From positions 1-10,021 of the forward strand of contig CALJUK010000145.1 of the NCBI GenBank assembly GCA_937975745.1: a DNA stretch of 10,021 nt, written 5' to 3'. A program made the translations under genes and the position numbers. Below, one piece after another: positions 1 through 6,689 of this stretch (its first letter is position 1; the number at the start of each line of letters is the position of its first letter). Source of the stretch: an uncultured Planctomycetaceae bacterium. GTDB lineage: Bacteria; Planctomycetota; Planctomycetia; Planctomycetales; Planctomycetaceae. The notes beneath the pieces were generated by a model. That model was given only the letters and a program-made list of their open reading frames with translations. It ran no database searches and had not been told where the DNA came from.

Positions 1-2183
1 CCGGCAATCTTACGAACCGAGTGCGCGAAGTCGAAGAGAAGCAGAAAGAGTTGGCAGCCGTTCGCAGGCAACTCGATCAACGACTGGTCTCGCTGAAGAA
101 GGAAATGGCCGAGGCGCAAGCCCAGCAGCAAGCTGCCGCCAGTCAATACGCGTTCGTTGCCTTCGACTCGCGGTCCGGGACGACGCGCCGACCAATCTTG
201 CTGGAGTGCGATCGAGAGGCTATCCACTTCGTCGGGACGGACATCGCGTTGACAGCTCGCGAAATGAATGGTTTCACCGCGGGACTGAATCCGCTCCGTG
301 AAGCCGTCGCTGCAATGAGCGATTATTTCGTCGCCCAGGCACGCGTCGACGGTAAGGCTCCTGAATCGCCCTACGTGCTGTTGCTTGTTCGACCGGATGG
401 AATCGTCGCGTATCACGTTGCCAAGAAGATGCTGGAAGCGACCGACCTGGGAATGGGATACGAGCTGGTCGAAGCCGACTGGGAATTCGCCCCTCCAGCC
501 GTCGACAACAATATGCAACGCATCATACGAGATGCGATCCAAGCCACATTGGACCGGCGGAGTCAACTTGTCCGCGAACTGGCGGCACGCCCGTTCGGTC
601 CGCGGCTGAATTTACGCGAAGGTGATGGAAGTTTCGACGTCGACTCGGTCATGTCTCCCAAGGATCCTGTCGAAGAGCAGGGTTATGTGAAATCCGGGTA
701 TGGCTACAGCCGGGTTGATCCGAACGAACAAAGCGAGCAGGGGGCCTCTCGACCGAGTGTCGGCCGTGGTCCGATCGGTCGCGGGTCGCCGGGTCGCCGC
801 ATGGCCGATCTTGGAAAAAATCGACCCGAAAAATCGGGCCGAGCCGCGGAGCCGAGCGGAACCGGACGCGCGCCGCAGATGTCGTCGGCAAACGGTCAGG
901 CAGCGGCCAATCCGTCTGGGGGCACAGGCCCGGGCTCATTGGGTTCTGAGAATTCGCTGGCAGGGGGACTTGCTCAGAACGGCGGACTCTCTTCGATCGA
1001 GGGGGGCGGCTTCGGTTCGGATCAGGCATCGGAGCCCAAACACACGACAGCCCCGGGACAGGGGGAACCCGATCTGGGCTTGAAAGAGAAGTTTGCAAGA
1101 CCCGGACAATTCGTGGATCCCGGTCTGCCGAAAGCCCCCGGAAGTTTCGCGGCTCCCAAAGCCGGTCAATTCACGCAAGAACGTCTGCCGGCCGTACCCG
1201 AATTGATGCCGGCGGATTCTCTGTCGACAGCCCCATTTGGGCTGTCGGAGCCGTTGAGACCATTCGGATCGTCGAATGAAAGCTCACAGGGGCAAACGTC
1301 ACCTGTCGAGGGAACACCAGAGTCAGCCTCGTCGATGCAAACCTCTCTGGGTGAGGTACCGCCGAGCCAGACGGCCCCGTACCAGAATCTGCTCGATCCA
1401 AGCGAGCCAGCATTGGTCTCTCGAAATGGTCAGCAGGAGCAGCCCGGTCCGGGACGTTTCTCGGGCGACTTGCGTGCAACGCCCGCTGTGTCGGAGTTCC
1501 AGAACGATTCTCGCACAGCGACTGACGGGGGACCGTCCCAACGATTGCCGGGAGCAGTCGGAAAAATGTGGGAGCGCCCCGAAACCAGCAGCGCGTCCCC
1601 GTCGAGCGTGGCAGCGAGTGCCCCGTCGGGGCAGCCGTCTACTTCAAGCCGTTCACAGTTAACAGTCTCCGCGGGAAGCAGTGGCTATCCGGGTTCCGAT
1701 CTACTCACCGATGGATCGCAGCAAACCGATGGCTCCCAGCAGCCCACAACGTTGGGCGTTCCGCTGCGTTTCAACCTCACACCCGAAGCGAGTCGAGGAC
1801 GCGGGGGAGATCGTCTGGCATCGAAGAAACGCTGGGGAAACTGGCAGTCCGGTGCGACCATCGGTTTCGAACGAAGCGTATCGGCTGAAGTCTACGCCAA
1901 TCGAATCGTGATCGACCGCGAGTTGGTCGTTCCCGTCGTCGAAAATGAACCGGGAGAAGTCACGCTCCGTCGTGTTGTGGCTGCGTTGGACCAGCGGGCG
2001 AAGAGTTGGAAGGAACCGCCGCACGGCTTCTACTGGGTGCCATCCATCAAATTTGAAGTGGCGCCTGGCGGAAACTGGAACTACGAACATTTGCACTCCG
2101 GACTGACAAAGATGGGCCTGGAGACATCTGCGAACTTCAACCTGGGACAATCGGAGACCAGCCCGTTGGAGGTGACCCGATGA
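1..2183 (+). CDS. Coiled-coil, low-complexity protein with two ExbD-like domains (5' partial)
   Basis: The frame is open to the left edge (codons from position 3), so the start lies outside and the GTG at 21 is probably internal. Counting that GTG as residue 1, residues 1-40 are a charged heptad-like coiled coil. Residues 55-185 form a folded domain with a strand (RPILLEC), then VLLLVRPDGIVAYHV and GMGYELV. Residues about 211-597 are a low-complexity linker rich in Gly, Ser, Pro and Gln with no visible domain. Residues 598-720 form a second domain (SAEVYANRIVI, then PSIKFEVAPGG and MGLETS) laid out like the first. The strand-P-x-G-helix-GL pattern recalls the periplasmic domain of ExbD/TolR. 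By analogy with the next gene, a single membrane helix probably precedes the coiled coil, but it is not visible here. The stop overlaps the next start (ATGA), so the two genes form an operon. The function is unknown. A role beside an ExbB/TolQ-type motor is inference. Confidence 0.8.
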   Translation, partial: GNLTNRVREVEEKQKELAAVRRQLDQRLVSLKKEMAEAQAQQQAAASQYAFVAFDSRSGTTRRPILLECDREAIHFVGTDIALTAREMNGFTAGLNPLREAVAAMSDYFVAQARVDGKAPESPYVLLLVRPDGIVAYHVAKKMLEATDLGMGYELVEADWEFAPPAVDNNMQRIIRDAIQATLDRRSQLVRELAARPFGPRLNLREGDGSFDVDSVMSPKDPVEEQGYVKSGYGYSRVDPNEQSEQGASRPSVGRGPIGRGSPGRRMADLGKNRPEKSGRAAEPSGTGRAPQMSSANGQAAANPSGGTGPGSLGSENSLAGGLAQNGGLSSIEGGGFGSDQASEPKHTTAPGQGEPDLGLKEKFARPGQFVDPGLPKAPGSFAAPKAGQFTQERLPAVPELMPADSLSTAPFGLSEPLRPFGSSNESSQGQTSPVEGTPESASSMQTSLGEVPPSQTAPYQNLLDPSEPALVSRNGQQEQPGPGRFSGDLRATPAVSEFQNDSRTATDGGPSQRLPGAVGKMWERPETSSASPSSVAASAPSGQPSTSSRSQLTVSAGSSGYPGSDLLTDGSQQTDGSQQPTTLGVPLRFNLTPEASRGRGGDRLASKKRWGNWQSGATIGFERSVSAEVYANRIVIDRELVVPVVENEPGEVTLRRVVAALDQRAKSWKEPPHGFYWVPSIKFEVAPGGNWNYEHLHSGLTKMGLETSANFNLGQSETSPLEVTR
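1707..1742 (+). repeat. Two-copy 18-base tandem repeat inside the linker
   Basis: Two adjacent 18-base units (1707-1724 and 1725-1742) differ at three bases and encode the peptide TDGSQQ twice. They lie in the low-complexity linker of the first gene and suggest local growth of that linker by slippage. No regulatory role is implied. Confidence 0.7.
2168..2175 (+). promoter_or_regulatory. Strong Shine-Dalgarno at the overlapping gene junction
   Basis: GGAGGTGA lies inside the last codons of the upstream gene, with the GGAGG core seven bases before the ATG at 2180. Together with the ATGA stop/start overlap it fixes the start of the second gene and points to coupled translation of the two proteins. 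Confidence 0.8.
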
Positions 2184-3331
2184 AGCGTGGCAGCCACCGC
2201 AGCGAACTGGAGTTTGGCTCCGATTCGTTTCTGGACATTATCGCCAATATTGTCGGTATCCTGATCATTCTGATCGTTGTTGCCGGTGTGAAGGTCAGCC
2301 GGGCTCCACTGAATCCTCCTCCGACGCCGGTTGTCAAACAGACGAACGAGTCAGCCGACGTGACTCCGCAGGTGGCGACACGACCGGTCGAAGACGTGGC
2401 CGACGTGATTGCCGCCGCGCCCGAACCTGCCGAAAGTGCTCCTTCTCATCCTGTCGCGGGAATTGACGTTCCGGCCGAGCCGGAACAGCCGACAGAACTG
2501 ATCGCCCAAGCCGATCGAATTTCACACGAGATCGAGACGCTGCGCAACGTGGGGGACAAACTGTCGTCACAGCTGGCCGAACTCAGCAGTCCGGAACTCC
2601 GCCGCACGATCGCAGAGAAGGAGGAAGAGCTACGGGCGAAGTCGGAAAAGGAGGCCCGCCTGCTGGCGAATCTGACGGGACAACTGCAACGAGACATCGT
2701 GGACCTCAAAACTCGGCAGGGCGAACTGCTTAATCTGCAGTTCGAAGTTGAGCGTCTTGCACATCAGCCTCCTCCGCTGAAGACGCTGGAGCATCGAATC
2801 ACACCCCTCAGCCAGTCAGTCGTCGGCCGGGAGCATCACTTCCGGCTGAGCGAAGGCAAGATTTCTGCCGTCCCGCTTGATGAGCTGATCTCACTCCTGA
2901 AGAACCAAGTGCAGGAACACCTCAGTTGGATCATGAAGCACAACGAACATCGCGGCGTGGTTGGCCCGATTGACGGCTACCGCATGCAGTTCGTTGTCGC
3001 CCGGGAGGAGATGACCATCCTGGACGAAGTCGCTTATGGCGGTGCTGGTGCACGCGTCGGACTGCAGAAGTGGGAACTTGTTCCAGCAGAGTCGCTGGTT
3101 GCCGAAACGGCCGACGAAGCTCTGCAGCGTGGTTCACGATTCGAGCAGGCGGTTCGCAGGATTGAACCCGGCGGAACGGTGACGCTGTGGGTCTATCCTG
3201 ACAGTTTCGGGATCTACCGCGAGGTGCAACGGGCCATGCATGCCAGTGGCTTGTATGTCGCCGGTCGCCCTCTGCCGTTCGGTATTCCGATTGCGGGCTC
3301 ACCTAACGGAACGCGTTCGTCGCGTCAGTGA
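2180..3331 (+). CDS. ExbD-like membrane-anchored coiled-coil protein
   Basis: A 383-residue protein with three parts. Residues 1-17 are short and polar and include a Ser-Asp-Ser stretch. Residues 18-37 are one hydrophobic helix with Asp19 at its start (SFLDIIANIVGILIILIVV), which suggests an inner-membrane anchor with a periplasmic C-terminus. A Pro/Glu-rich spacer and a coiled coil (about 105-195) follow. Residues 216-375 form a folded domain (HHFRLSEGKISAVPLDEL, then TVTLWVYPDSFGIYREV and ASGLYVAGRPLPFG). One N-terminal helix with an acidic residue at the edge of the membrane is the layout of ExbD/TolR and MotB, where the Asp takes part in proton flow. The C-terminal pattern matches the two domains of the preceding gene. 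It is translationally coupled to that gene and convergent with the thioredoxin gene. Most likely it is a stator-like partner of an ExbB/TolQ-type protein encoded outside the window. Its substrate or task is unknown, and no peptidoglycan-binding OmpA motif is seen. Confidence 0.8.
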   Translation: MKRGSHRSELEFGSDSFLDIIANIVGILIILIVVAGVKVSRAPLNPPPTPVVKQTNESADVTPQVATRPVEDVADVIAAAPEPAESAPSHPVAGIDVPAEPEQPTELIAQADRISHEIETLRNVGDKLSSQLAELSSPELRRTIAEKEEELRAKSEKEARLLANLTGQLQRDIVDLKTRQGELLNLQFEVERLAHQPPPLKTLEHRITPLSQSVVGREHHFRLSEGKISAVPLDELISLLKNQVQEHLSWIMKHNEHRGVVGPIDGYRMQFVVAREEMTILDEVAYGGAGARVGLQKWELVPAESLVAETADEALQRGSRFEQAVRRIEPGGTVTLWVYPDSFGIYREVQRAMHASGLYVAGRPLPFGIPIAGSPNGTRSSRQ

Positions 3332-3493
3332 CCGTTCCGATCGGAAGCGGGCTGTCCGTTTCCGATGCCGACTCGGTCGGGCGCGGACGGCTTGGGTCGA
3401 CCGAAGGATTCCCGGAGAAGGCTCGAACACGGGGGCATCGCGACGCGATGACGGCCAGCTTCCCCGGAATCACAGCTGCGCAGTCCGCGATTA

Positions 3494-3508
3494 GTGCGCC
3501 TCGCGCAC
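3494..3508. terminator. Weak hairpin between convergent genes (terminator candidate)
   Basis: GTGCGC-CTC-GCGCAC forms a perfect six-pair stem with a three-base loop in the 260-base gap between the ExbD-like gene and the thioredoxin gene. A second six-pair stem (GCCTGC-AAA-GCAGGC) lies at 3537-3551. Neither is followed by a clear T-run on either strand, so termination is only a guess from their position between convergent genes. The rest of the gap shows nothing convincing. Confidence 0.25.
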
Positions 3509-3591
3509 AACTGTGACGGCGTTTGGACACTCACTGGCCTGCAAAGCAGGCTGGCTACGCCGCCGGAACTCACGACACTTCTGCGCAGCGA

Positions 3592-4455
3592 TTAGTACAG
3601 CAGGGTTGCCAACTGGCGGCGGTATTGGCTGGTCAGCGGAGACTCGGGCCCCAGCATGTCGAAGATCTTCAGCATTGTGTCTTTGGCCTGACTGCCAGCG
3701 CCGCTGCGATCGTTGCGGATCAACTCCAGGCAGAGTTGGAGGGCCTCTTCGTGGCGACCAGCGACAGCCAGCGCATCGGCGAGATGAATCTGGGCCGAGA
3801 GATCATCCGGGTTCTCGGCCACCTTCTGCTGGGCCGCTTCCAGTCCTCCGGACTCGGCGGCCGCCCGGCGAAGCGCCAACTGCGATTTGATCCGCTCCGC
3901 CTCCGGCTCTAAGAAACCCCGTGTTTCCAGCTCCGCGATGATGGTGGCTGATTCTCCTTCGCGATTCAGTGCCAACAGTGTGCGGGCCAGGGCGATCTTG
4001 GCCGTCGGATCGTCCGGGGCCAATTCGAGAGCGGCCTGGTATTTCTCCGCAGCCGCTGCCGGATCAGATTGTTCAACCTCCGCTGCCTGAGCGATCAACT
4101 CTTGTGCGGGCGAAGGAAGCAGCCGATTCAACCATTCCCGCAGCTCGTCCTCCTGGATCATCCCCGTAAACTGATCGACGGCCTGTCCGTTCAGAATGGC
4201 GACCACCATAGGAATGGACTGTGCGCCGAATGCGGCCGCCAATTCCTGCTCTTCGTCGACGTTGACCTTGGCCAAGAGGAACTTGCCATCATACTCCGCA
4301 GCCATCCGTTCCAGCAGCGGCGTCAGTTGTCGGCACGGGCCGCACCAGGGAGCCCACAAGTCAACCAGCACGCAGCGCTGGGCCGATTCCTCGACGACAG
4401 CCTGGGAGAAGTTGTCTTTGGTGGCGTGGATCACATTGGGGGGCAAGTCGCTCAT
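3592..4455 (-). CDS. cnoX: Thioredoxin-TPR protein, CnoX (YbbN) type
   Basis: A 287-residue protein. Residues 1-112 are a thioredoxin fold with an intact WCGPC site (Cys38, Cys41) and the cis-proline at Pro82 (SIPM). Residues about 116-267 are helical TPR-like repeats ending in short helices. This two-part layout and length match the CnoX/YbbN co-chaperedoxins, which hold unfolding proteins and protect their cysteines by mixed disulfides under oxidative (hypochlorous acid) stress, then hand them to chaperones in the cytoplasm. E. coli CnoX has lost the first active-site Cys. This one keeps both, so it may be a true oxidoreductase as well as a holdase. The ATG at 4455 was chosen because AAGGA lies about ten bases upstream and the thioredoxin fold starts right after it. 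An in-frame start at 4605 would add 50 residues unlike thioredoxin and would run over the candidate promoter. It has no co-directional neighbour, so it is probably transcribed alone. Confidence 0.9.
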   Translation of the reverse strand: MSDLPPNVIHATKDNFSQAVVEESAQRCVLVDLWAPWCGPCRQLTPLLERMAAEYDGKFLLAKVNVDEEQELAAAFGAQSIPMVVAILNGQAVDQFTGMIQEDELREWLNRLLPSPAQELIAQAAEVEQSDPAAAAEKYQAALELAPDDPTAKIALARTLLALNREGESATIIAELETRGFLEPEAERIKSQLALRRAAAESGGLEAAQQKVAENPDDLSAQIHLADALAVAGRHEEALQLCLELIRNDRSGAGSQAKDTMLKIFDMLGPESPLTSQYRRQLATLLY

Positions 4456-4537
4456 GCTGGTCGTTTCCTTCGTTGGCCTCGCTGTCCGCGCGGCGGTTCG
4501 CTCGCGCTCGTCGAGCGTGCATTCGTCTCTTATGAGA

Positions 4538-4565
4538 AGTCTAGGTGACCTCGCGGCAGTTTCAA
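4538..4565 (-). promoter_or_regulatory. Sigma70-like promoter candidate for the thioredoxin-TPR gene
   Basis: On the minus strand, TTGAAA (4565-4560) and TAGACT (4543-4538) are 16 bases apart. They match the -35 consensus at five of six positions and the -10 consensus at four of six. The predicted transcript would start near 4531 and carry a leader of about 75 bases before the ATG at 4455. Planctomycete promoters are poorly characterised, so this is a candidate only. Confidence 0.4.
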
Positions 4566-4589
4566 AGGATGTCGATTCCGGCCAGACGT

Positions 4590-4623
4590 TGTCAAATGGC
4601 AACATTCATGTTGTCGTTTGACA
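4590..4623. promoter_or_regulatory. 34-base inverted repeat (operator or leader hairpin)
   Basis: The arms TGTCAAATGGCAACA (4590-4604) and TGTTGTCGTTTGACA (4609-4623) flank a four-base TTCA loop. Thirteen of 15 positions are complementary, and in plus-strand RNA the other two form G-U pairs, giving a continuous 15-pair stem. The outer end of each arm is a TTGACA hexamer, one on each strand, both pointing away from the centre toward the two flanking genes. No good -10 element lies at the right spacing from either hexamer. It could be a repressor or activator site for the divergent pair, or an RNA element in the leader of the plus-strand gene. Confidence 0.55.
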
Positions 4624-4645
4624 TCACAGAACGAACTTCGCGAAA

Positions 4646-4670
4646 GGAGACTGTGACAGGAACAGTCTCC
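4646..4670. repeat. Perfect 9-base inverted repeat
   Basis: GGAGACTGT (4646-4654) and ACAGTCTCC (4662-4670) are exact reverse complements around a seven-base loop. Read on the minus strand, the stem is followed by TTTC, which is weakly terminator-like and could stop minus-strand transcripts arriving from the QueD-like gene. Read on the plus strand it would lie in the leader of the glycine-rich gene. Its role is undecided. Confidence 0.5.
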
Positions 4671-4778
4671 AAACACGACACTTCGAGCGAATGACCACCT
4701 GCCGCGTCCCGTTGGTCCGCCGATTGCTTCCACAGTTGGCCTGCCGCAATCGAGGACCGTAACGCGAGGGGCTGGCCG

Positions 4779-5189
4779 ATGAGTACTGGGAATATTGGCG
4801 GAGTCGCTGGCGTCGGAATCGGCATTGGTGCTGGAGTCGGCATCGGTGCTGGAGTCGGCGGAGCAACTGGCGCACAACTTGGAGGTGGACAGGCCATGTC
4901 GCTGGGAGGGATGGCATCGCTTGGCCCGACGGCATCCGCGTCTGCGGCCGGGGGGCAGTTTAACTCTCTGAGCGGGCTGCAGGGACTCGACCTGTGGGTT
5001 CTGCTGCTGTTGCTGGCCGCATTGGGGCGATCGAACTGCAATTCGGCGAACAACGATCCCCTGGCGTTTCTGGCCGGTATGGCCGTCGGAATGCAGATCG
5101 ATGTCGGCATGGGTGGCGTCTTCAACTCGATGGGAAGCGCGGTGACCGCCGGGACTGTTACCGGCGCAACATTCGACGCGCTTGCCTGA
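4779..5189 (+). CDS. Small glycine-rich hydrophobic protein, unknown function
   Basis: A 136-residue protein I do not recognise. Residues 5-37 are Gly/Ala/Val/Ile-rich with a repeated GIGAGVG pattern. Residues 70-83 are a short hydrophobic run (LDLWVLLLLLAALG), and residues 95-116 are a second, Gly-spaced hydrophobic stretch. There is no N-terminal signal peptide of the usual form. Gly-x-Gly and Gly-x-x-x-Gly spacing suggests helix packing in a membrane or an assembly, which is inference. The ATG at 4779 has GAGGGG seven bases upstream, which supports translation. Two long minus-strand frames cover the same DNA, but they have Pro/Ser-rich shadow composition and one begins inside the QueD-like gene. 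The gene converges on the QueD-like gene with a 21-base gap and lies divergent from the thioredoxin gene. It could still be a chance open frame. Confidence 0.55.
   Translation: MSTGNIGGVAGVGIGIGAGVGIGAGVGGATGAQLGGGQAMSLGGMASLGPTASASAAGGQFNSLSGLQGLDLWVLLLLLAALGRSNCNSANNDPLAFLAGMAVGMQIDVGMGGVFNSMGSAVTAGTVTGATFDALA
4821..4856 (+). repeat. Two-copy 18-base tandem repeat in the glycine-rich gene
   Basis: GGCATTGGTGCTGGAGTC (4821-4838) is followed directly by the same unit with one base changed (4839-4856), encoding GIGAGV twice. The only difference is a silent T/C third-position change, which supports the plus-strand reading frame. Confidence 0.75.
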
Positions 5190-5210
5190 ACGCAAAACCG
5201 CATCCCCCCG

Positions 5211-5702
5211 TCAAAGCTGTTTGCTGTAGATGCCCCACTGGCCGAAGTTCTCTTCAACTTCGACTTGTAGTTGCGTCAGTTGATGTGGCTTCTGGCTGAG
5301 AAGCGTATGCTCCAACTGGCCCACAATCCAGCAGGCAATCTGCTCGACCGTTGTATTCTCGATCGGCAGCAGAATGCAGTCCTCACGCGGGAAGACCCAG
5401 CGACGTGACTCAAACCGGGCTTCGACTTCCGATTCGGTCTCTGTCACGCGAATCTGAGAGTGATGCAGAGGGAGCAGCATGCGGTGATCCAGCTGCAGGA
5501 CAATTGCGTGGACGGCGTCGCGGAGGGCAATGAAGTCAAAGACATAACGGTTTTCGTCCAGCGGTCCGACGACCTCGACGGCAACACGAAAATTGTGCCC
5601 GTGTAACCGCTCGCAGATGTTTCCGTTGTACGTCACGAAATGAGCCGCACTGAAGACCAGCTGATCCTTGGTCACGCGAACGGCATAGGTTTCCTGGGAC
5701 AT
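5211..5702 (-). CDS. 6-pyruvoyl-tetrahydropterin synthase / QueD family protein with insertion
   Basis: A 163-residue member of the PTPS/QueD family (T-fold), which acts on dihydroneopterin triphosphate to give 6-pyruvoyl-tetrahydropterin, 6-carboxytetrahydropterin or related pterins in the cytoplasm. The zinc ligands are visible as His21 (FSAAH), His34 and His36. The catalytic Cys30 sits in CERLHGH, the Asp72-His73 pair in LDHRML, and the pterin-anchoring Glu151 near the end (VEVEENFG). ENTTVEQ (115-121) matches the usual NPTSE segment. Compared with E. coli QueD (about 121 residues), some 35 extra residues (about 80-113, charged, with RRWVFPRED) sit between the DH pair and ENTT. All catalytic residues are present, so the enzyme is probably active, but the product cannot be told from sequence. 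It starts 30 bases after the CitG-like gene, with GGGAG upstream, so the two are likely one operon. A role in queuosine synthesis is possible, but no other queuosine gene is in view. Confidence 0.88.
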   Translation of the reverse strand: MSQETYAVRVTKDQLVFSAAHFVTYNGNICERLHGHNFRVAVEVVGPLDENRYVFDFIALRDAVHAIVLQLDHRMLLPLHHSQIRVTETESEVEARFESRRWVFPREDCILLPIENTTVEQIACWIVGQLEHTLLSQKPHQLTQLQVEVEENFGQWGIYSKQL

Positions 5703-5732
5703 GGCAGGATAAGCTCCCGGTGAGTGTCGGCA

Positions 5733-6689
5733 CTAGGGTTGAGGCAGCGACGTGTTTTCTTGAGATTCGTCTTGAATGCCGAAGACGGCGCGGGCCAACG
5801 GGGGCAATGTGGCAATCGCAGGAGGTTGTAGTTCCTCGTCGCGGAACGCAGCCAACAGGATTGCCGTAACAAGGTCGGCCGTCGTCCCCGGATTGCGGCG
5901 ATGCCCGTCAGCTCGCAGCCAGGTATCGAGCGACTGAAAGGCTGCATGACTTTCGGGCGCCTCGGGCCAGCCTGCGGATATGACGTCTTTCGCCAGACGA
6001 CTCGACTGGGACGCGATGTCTGCTCCGCACTTCCGCGCAATCAGTGTGTCGGGAAACTCGGCCATCAACCGGAGCGCCAGCGTGCTGACGGCAATGGGCC
6101 AGCTCGTAGACCAGCGGTCATCCCCAATGAGAATTGGCACGCCAAACTGCAACACGCGAGGGAAACCCTCGGCATATTCGGCAGCGATACTATCCCGATG
6201 GGCAGCCAGCCGCATCACGTCGCGCAGGCAGGCTGTCGGCTCGTTGGAGACGGCCTGGTTGTCGACTTTCCCCATCCCACCCGGTTGGATCAGTTGAATG
6301 GCTGCATATACAGCCCGGGCGTCCGCGACAGTCGTGTTGGCCAGGACCGTTTCGATTCCCTCCCTCAGGGGGATTGCCGCCGGAACGGCGCACAGCGGCG
6401 CAACCAACAGCGAAATTCCCAAATTGGTGTTTCGACCGACTGTTTGGTGAGTTTGGTAGACTGCTTCCAGAACGGCGGCACCGACACCCAGAGTTGCGGC
6501 TTGGGACAACGGTCCGGCGGACCGATCGGCCGACGCCAGAAAGTCTTCATATTGCAAATCTTCGAATGAAGCCCCGGGATGCACGTTGCCCGCTTTGGGT
6601 GCAGAGGCCTCCAGAACGGACGCCATCCGGACTTGGAATTCAAGCTCGCCGTGTTGGTTTCGGGGGGATGTCATGGACGGCGACTGCAT
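5733..6689 (-). CDS. CitG-like protein (triphosphoribosyl-dephospho-CoA synthase family)
   Basis: A protein of about 318 residues of the CitG/MdcB family. The family's known bacterial members make 2'-(5''-triphosphoribosyl)-3'-dephospho-CoA, the prosthetic-group precursor of citrate and malonate lyases or decarboxylases. The family pattern is seen as APKAGNVHPGASFEDL (about residues 30-45), GRNTNLGISLLVAPL (85-99) and NPGTTADLVTAILLAAF (266-282). No citrate lyase or malonate decarboxylase subunit is nearby. The next gene is instead a pterin-synthase homolog, and CitG-like proteins also occur in archaea and in C1-cofactor gene sets, so the true substrate is uncertain. Possible starts are GTG 6692, ATG 6689 and ATG 6674. 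None has a strong Shine-Dalgarno, and 6689 was chosen as the first ATG. It is divergent from the aldolase gene. Confidence 0.78.
   Translation of the reverse strand: MQSPSMTSPRNQHGELEFQVRMASVLEASAPKAGNVHPGASFEDLQYEDFLASADRSAGPLSQAATLGVGAAVLEAVYQTHQTVGRNTNLGISLLVAPLCAVPAAIPLREGIETVLANTTVADARAVYAAIQLIQPGGMGKVDNQAVSNEPTACLRDVMRLAAHRDSIAAEYAEGFPRVLQFGVPILIGDDRWSTSWPIAVSTLALRLMAEFPDTLIARKCGADIASQSSRLAKDVISAGWPEAPESHAAFQSLDTWLRADGHRRNPGTTADLVTAILLAAFRDEELQPPAIATLPPLARAVFGIQDESQENTSLPQP

Larger units (their letters stand above)
4456..4778. other. Divergent intergenic region with promoter candidate and two inverted repeats
   Basis: This 323-base stretch separates the thioredoxin-TPR gene (-) from the glycine-rich gene (+). 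It holds a sigma70-like promoter candidate for the minus strand, a 34-base inverted repeat, a 25-base inverted repeat and the Shine-Dalgarno sites of both genes. No convincing coding region is seen. Reading frames that cross it on the minus strand are out-of-phase shadows. Confidence 0.7.

Noticed and set aside
649..1662. Several open frames on both strands across the low-complexity linker
   Set aside because: They are Arg/Pro-rich shadows of the continuous 720-codon frame, lack ribosome binding sites and match no family.
3328..3516. 62-codon plus-strand frame starting with GTG over the stop of the ExbD-like gene
   Set aside because: The GTGA overlap looks coupled, but there is no Shine-Dalgarno, no recognisable pattern, and the peptide has the composition of a chance frame.
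3537..3551. GCCTGC-AAA-GCAGGC hairpin as a possible tRNA or attachment-site remnant
   Set aside because: No cloverleaf, T-loop or integrase gene is present. It is only a short stem between convergent genes.
4456..4605. Upstream in-frame start of the thioredoxin-TPR gene at 4605
   Set aside because: It would add 50 residues unlike any thioredoxin and would overlap the best promoter candidate. The ATG at 4455 has a good Shine-Dalgarno and begins right at the thioredoxin fold.
4530..5257. Two long minus-strand open frames opposite the glycine-rich gene
   Set aside because: Their Pro/Ser/Arg-rich composition is what the complement of a Gly-rich plus-strand gene gives. One begins inside the QueD-like gene and neither has a clear Shine-Dalgarno.
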